Positions 60,701 to 64,000 of a stretch of DNA of 64,000 nt are shown piece after piece (position 1 is the stretch's first letter; every line of letters starts with the position of its first letter). The DNA lies in contig CM039183.1 of the NCBI GenBank assembly GCA_008360975.2, positions 78,342,350-78,406,349 of the forward strand, read 5' to 3'. The position numbers and the translations under genes are program-made. The notes beneath the pieces were generated by a model. It made no database searches. It worked only from the letters and a program-made list of their open reading frames with translations, and was not told the origin of the DNA. Source of the stretch: Lichenostomus cassidix (Eukaryota; Chordata; Aves; Passeriformes; Meliphagidae).

Positions 60701-63700
60701 TAAGAGCTGCATCAGCACTCTGCTCCCTTCTGGTATTTCCAACAAAACAACCTCTATGATCTTCCACTTGACGTGGATGAAAACCACTGCACAAAACAAT
60801 GGTATTGCATCCCATTTCAGCCCTCAGAGACAACACCACCTTTTTTCTTTACTGCACAGTCTAAGTATCTGCCAATAGCTGCACACTCTTTTAAGAGAGC
60901 AGAACTTAGTAATTAGGTTACTTTCCAAAACAGGAATCTGAGTAAAAGTTCAGAATCATTTTCAGAAGGAAGAAGCAGTTTATTCTCCATGGGAAAAAAT
61001 ACACACACACATACCCCCTCAAGTAATCCCTACTAATATGTCATTTTTTAATTGCATATGGCTACTTCTTTTATGTGCATACCCCCTCATGAGTGGGCTT
61101 TCATACCTTATTTTCCAGAAAAAGCACCAACAAGAAAATCATGTCTTAATATCTATGAGAAAACCTGCACTCTATCACAGTGCTGTACGATATTTTGGTT
61201 GATTGGGGATGGAGGGATGTCAGGTTTTAGGGGTTTTTTTTGTTTGCTTTAATGAGAAAGCTCTGCCTTACTTTTTATACTGGATTTCAGTTTCAAAGAA
61301 TGCCAGCCAGCACTATGACCATTAGCTTTTGTTTACACTTTTAATGATCAGGTTCATTTTCCAGCTACCTAAAAGTAATGTCACCAACTCTCCCTCAGTG
61401 ACAATCTAATTACACTGAATTGTGTTTTCTAGGCAATACTGTGGGTTATAAATAATTATTTCCCCAGAAAACTAAGCACTTACTTCTTCTTAAGGAGTAG
61501 AAGAAGCATTAAATCTCCTTCTTCTGAATCTCCTGACACATCCTAAGACACAGCGCAGTTAACTGAAATTGCAATAATTTTTCTTTTAAAAAAATCCCCT
61601 TCAGTTTGGAGGAAATTAAACAATTCTGTTCTTTCCTTCCAATTAACTAAAATACACTGGCCAAAATGTTAGTATAAACTCAGTAGGAATTTGAGAGAAC
61701 ATAGACAATTTGCCTGAGAGTATGATTTTCCCAGCCTGGGGAGTAAAAAGTAGGGGCTTATGTCAATTGTTTCTTCGTACCATAAAGCTATCATAGGCTT
61801 CCAGTACCATCTCTGCAGTATGTCATTGTCCCTGAAGAAGACCTTTATCACTTTTTGGTAGAATTTAGACATGTCTGCTCTGAAAATAAAGATTAAATAA
61901 CTTTAAACTACAGATGTTTCTACATGTGTGGGGTCACACACCTCTCTTTTACAAACTCATTAATGAATGCTGTCATATGAACAAGTAATAAAGACATAAA
62001 ATCAAACAAACTTTTCAAGTGTCAATCCTGACCGGTTTTCAGCCCATCATCCTAGGCTCTGAATACAATGGAAGTGTTTTAATTAGTCAGTACACACAGA
62101 AATACTAAAAAACTCTAAGACAAGAAAAACCTAATGAATCAAACATTGGTGTTCCCATAAGCACTTAGTATTCACAGCCTTGCCACCAAATTGGAATTGC
62201 AATCATTTCAGGTAAAATGATTACTTTTATTAGAAAGCACAAATAACTAGGAGAACTATTAATATACAAAAATTAAATAAAATAAATAAAAAACATGTAA
62301 CAAGATAACACAGCTACTTTCTATTCTGTTCCCAAATTTTCGGAACGGGAAATTATTACTTACACTGTCTTCACACAAGACTATCATATTCATTATAAAT
62401 AAAAGGTAATGCTGAGAGTAAGCAGATGAAGATTCAAATGAAAAAAATCTGAATATTTAGGGAAACATATCAGTGCTGCCATATATTAAGTGCTGCATAG
62501 AAATACCAGATATAAAGCTATAAAACAGCTTTTTAATTTTTTTTTCACTTTTAAGTATTACTTCTTTGTTTACACTGCACAAGATATGAGTTCCTTTACC
62601 CATAACATTATCTTGCTGCCACAGAAGTGGAAACAAAAATGAAAATTCTGCCATTTAGAATAAAGGAGCACAATTCTAAGCAGAAAAGGAAAATGGCTAT
62701 GCAAGACTAATGGAAGTGAATAAAAGCCTCCAACATGTAGACTTTATGGCTGATCTGAAAGCACAGATTCAAATGAAGGAAAGACATGTAGCCCTGAGCA
62801 TTCTTCTTCTATAAACATTCTTGCATGCTCAATTTTAAATTTGGAAATTTTAAAATTAAAAACCTGCAGAATAGAAGTTTCTCTATTAGGGATTAAAAAG
62901 CCATAGATATCAATTTATTTGCTAGATTCCTTGCTTTTGTAATCAGGGTTTTGAAGAAACCCAGGGTCAGCAAGCCCTTTAGCTGAAGTTTCCCGCATAT
63001 TCAATTTAAGCTGATGTGAACTCAGTCAAGGATATATAATAAAGTTATCCAATACCTATAACATTTCTTTGCCTAACAGGAGAAATGTTATGTTGGAGAC
63101 TCACTTCTTATAAAAAAAAGCGAAGTAATTATCTAGAAAGCATTGGTTACAAATGCTCAATATGTATTTTGTTAATTACATTTAATCATCCGCACCTTCC
63201 TCATTTGCAAAGGATCTATAAAGCCACTATACTCTACATCCCTTGTTCTTTCAGATTGTCTTCTCTTTTTGTTTTCTATAATCATGAAAAGCAGTAAGAA
63301 GGGAGAAAATGGGCGATGGACAGTGGACAACACATTAGATCAGGCTGTAACCCCTTAGATACAGAGGACTATATTGAAAAATCTAATATTAAAGTGGATG
63401 ACTCAACAGTTACAGGAACTCCCATAAAAATTACATTCTACATAAGCTAAAGGTAGCTAGAAAGATGTGCTTTTATGCAGTCAGTCTTCCTTTTTGTACC
63501 ACGGCAATCTCTTGACTTTAATGGCCCATGTAGTATAACTGAGGGCCAGTAAGAGGTGCATAACATGGTGAGCAACATTTAATTAGCTCTTAAAAACATA
63601 CAGCTTTGCTTTCACATATAATAAGGCAGACTGATATCCAACAGTCAATTTTTGAGCATTATTAGACAGACGACCAAGAGGGCTTTTCAGAAACTAGGCA

Positions 63701-63805
63701 ACTGCAATAGTATCAGGAGTGTGGTTATAATATACAATGTAATTGTACAGAAATTTTTAATTTAGCTGAATAAACCCCAGACCCACACTGATCACTGTAA
63801 CATAC

Positions 63806-63827
63806 CTTGGTGCTGCATCATACTATT
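63806..63827 (-). other. CYB5R4: Possible 22-nt CYB5R4 microexon
   Basis: The minus strand reads AACAG, then 22 nt encoding NSMMQHQ plus one G, then the donor GTATGT. The phase fits exactly: its last base plus GA of the exon at 56307 gives glycine. Human CYB5R4 has NSLIPRKDTG before LYYRKC. The resemblance is short (NS, two hydrophobics, final G) and the acceptor's pyrimidine tract is weak. Confidence 0.3.
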
Positions 63828-64000
63828 CTGTTACCACAAAGTGAACCCATATATAACATTTACTGCTTCTTACAGACACATCAGCTTATTCAGAGCCAGC
63901 TTTAATACCTATTTGACTTGAAGACCCTTATTTAATCTGAGCTCGAGTTACAAAGATGCAGTGTGCTGGAACAACATTACAGTGATGGCAGATGTTACCT

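Larger units (their letters stand above)
56308..64000 (-). other. CYB5R4: CYB5R4 intron (at least 7.7 kb, runs off the window)
   Basis: No exon for the CS domain (human YDWFQTD to IEIVLQKKE) or the haem-binding HPGG of the b5 domain could be found on the minus strand here. The stretch is AT-rich and holds the two CR1 pieces and a CAAG repeat listed separately, plus one weak microexon candidate at 63806-63827. If that microexon is real, the intron ends at 63805. Confidence 0.75.

Noticed and set aside
1..64000. tRNA, rRNA, CRISPR, operon or prokaryotic features
   Set aside because: None was seen; intron-exon structure and CR1 content show vertebrate nuclear DNA.

Overview
This window looks like nuclear DNA from a bird, probably a neoavian such as a passerine. 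Protein-coding sequence is sparse and split into short GT-AG exons. Most recognisable repeats are 5'-truncated CR1 LINE fragments with the typical avian 3' end, plus a few solo retroviral LTRs. There is no SINE background. I saw no operon, CRISPR array, prokaryotic gene or new enzymatic system.

Two genes are secure, both on the minus strand and in tandem. MRAP2 (melanocortin-2 receptor accessory protein 2) is complete. It has a putative non-coding first exon in a CpG island near 23.1 kb and coding exons at 15178-15304, 10117-10216 and 5326-5719, which together encode 206 residues. The 3' part of CYB5R4 (NADH-cytochrome b5 reductase 4, Ncb5or) lies between 48311 and 56307. Its six 3'-most coding exons encode the FAD/NADH reductase domain to the stop codon (752 nt, 250 residues). 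The cytochrome b5 and CS domains must lie beyond position 64000. The order CYB5R4 then MRAP2, same strand, matches human 6q14. CEP162 would then be expected to the left, pointing toward MRAP2, but I could not recognise any of its coding sequence here.

Layout: 1-4.5 kb is intergenic with one CR1. MRAP2 runs from about 4.5 to 23.2 kb, with large introns and an odd GC-richer stretch at 17.0-18.3 kb. The CpG island promoter is at 22.86-23.56 kb, with two CR1 fragments at 23.77-24.56 kb. From 24.6 to 47.7 kb lies an intergenic stretch with CR1 pieces, a decayed minus-strand LTR (33.69-34.23 kb), an 848-bp solo LTR with perfect 5-bp target duplications (35.33-36.17 kb) and a roughly 700-bp antisense CR1 ending in AATAAA and 20 A. 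CYB5R4 occupies 47.7-64 kb. Its last three coding exons are bracketed by two related 264-bp solo LTRs in opposite orientation. One intron carries a perfect 18-bp hairpin, and the 5'-most intron holds a possible 22-nt microexon.

The two genes have different jobs. MRAP2 is a single-pass membrane partner of melanocortin and other G-protein-coupled receptors in energy balance. CYB5R4 is an ER-associated flavohaem oxidoreductase linked to lipid metabolism. The sequence gives no sign of co-regulation; their adjacency looks like old vertebrate synteny.
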